A stretch of DNA of 64,000 bases from Candidatus Rokuibacteriota bacterium (GTDB taxonomy: Bacteria > Methylomirabilota > Methylomirabilia > Rokubacteriales > CSP1-6): contig JACPCW010000092.1 in NCBI GenBank assembly GCA_016184365.1, positions 1-64,000 of the forward strand, written 5' to 3'. Below are positions 63,793 through 64,000 of the stretch, one piece after another. How positions within the stretch are numbered: position 1 is the first letter of the stretch; the number at the start of each line of letters is the position of its first letter. Under the pieces are notes generated by a model that saw nothing but the letters and a program-made list of their open reading frames with translations, did no database searches and was not told the DNA's origin. The translations under genes were made by a program, and so were the position numbers.

Positions 63793-64000
63793 CTAGTGCT
63801 TGGCGCCCGCCGGGGCGGCCTTCTTCGTCTGCGTCTTGTGGTCGACCGCCATGCCGTCCGGCAGCAGCAGGAACACCAGCAGGGTGGCGATCGCGAGCGG
63901 CGTGACCGCGATGGCGCCGAGCGTCCGTGTCTCGAAGCGCAGGTGCATGAAGTACATGGCGACGAGCGCGGCCTTCCAGACGGCCATCACGACGAGCGCG
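63793..64000 (-). CDS. Cytochrome c oxidase subunit IV (caa3-type), 5' end outside the window
   Basis: About 68 codons of the C-terminal part are visible. KAALVAMYFMHLRFETRT is the conserved helix of CtaF/CoxD-like subunit IV, followed by a second helix (VTPLAIATLLVFLLLPDG) and a short tail. The frame is open to the right edge, so the gene starts beyond 64000, probably in a ctaCDEF operon. Confidence 0.85.
   Translation of the reverse strand, partial: ALVVMAVWKAALVAMYFMHLRFETRTLGAIAVTPLAIATLLVFLLLPDGMAVDHKTQTKKAAPAGAKH

Overview
The window is a high-GC (roughly two-thirds or more by eye), gene-dense bacterial chromosome segment. Genes commonly overlap by 1-4 bases (ATGA, GTGA, TGATG), and GTG or TTG starts are frequent. 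A lipoprotein, LPS/capsule-type sugar genes, DUF1800/DUF1501 pairs, a Usp/PCP_red protein beside a caa3-type oxidase and two likely selenoproteins suggest an uncultivated diderm from soil or the subsurface. Rokubacteria/Methylomirabilota would fit, but the lineage is inferred and has low confidence.

Layout. 1-1042: a transposase cut off by the window edge. 1.2-18.6 kb: a surface-glycan locus with a GT39-like membrane protein, a flippase, a nonulosonate (sialic-acid type) set (NeuD-, NeuB-, NeuC-like and two CMP-sugar synthetases), two unassigned GT-B-like proteins, a methyltransferase, and a second set resembling WbpB/WbpD/WbpE, in which the acyltransferase and aminotransferase are fused. 18.7-26.7 kb: two peptide-type ABC cassettes, both without ATPases, around a sugar epimerase. 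26.7-30.6 kb: small metabolic genes. 30.7-35.4 kb: a complete branched-chain amino acid transporter (livK-G-F-H-M). 35.4-41.6 kb: a ParB-like protein, SDR, alanine racemase, a flavin disulfide reductase with an in-frame UGA, TauE and an M24 protein. 41.9-47.3 kb: an ECF sigma/anti-sigma module leading into DUF3106, DUF1800 and DUF1501 genes. 47.3-58.9 kb: a K+ channel, an AhpD-like protein with in-frame UGA, a RecB-like nuclease, squalene synthase, M23 peptidase, PAC2, Nudix and Mrp. 59-64 kb: a radical SAM protein with a PCP_red tail, a Usp/PCP_red protein, a cupredoxin-like protein, DUF983 and the end of cytochrome oxidase subunit IV.

Two observations stand out. First, two redox proteins carry UGA exactly where a catalytic cysteine belongs, each followed at bacterial-SECIS distance by a hairpin with a GU-containing apical loop: a dihydrolipoamide dehydrogenase/mercuric reductase-like protein (CxxxxU, 38164-39639) and an AhpD/CMD protein (CxxU, 49857-50387). 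Second, a GC-rich two-hairpin repeat of about 75 bp occurs at seven loci, tandemly at three. It sits between tightly packed genes, varies in a covarying way, and at three loci is translated as part of a protein (a domain linker, an N-terminus, a C-terminus), like a Rickettsia-type palindromic element.
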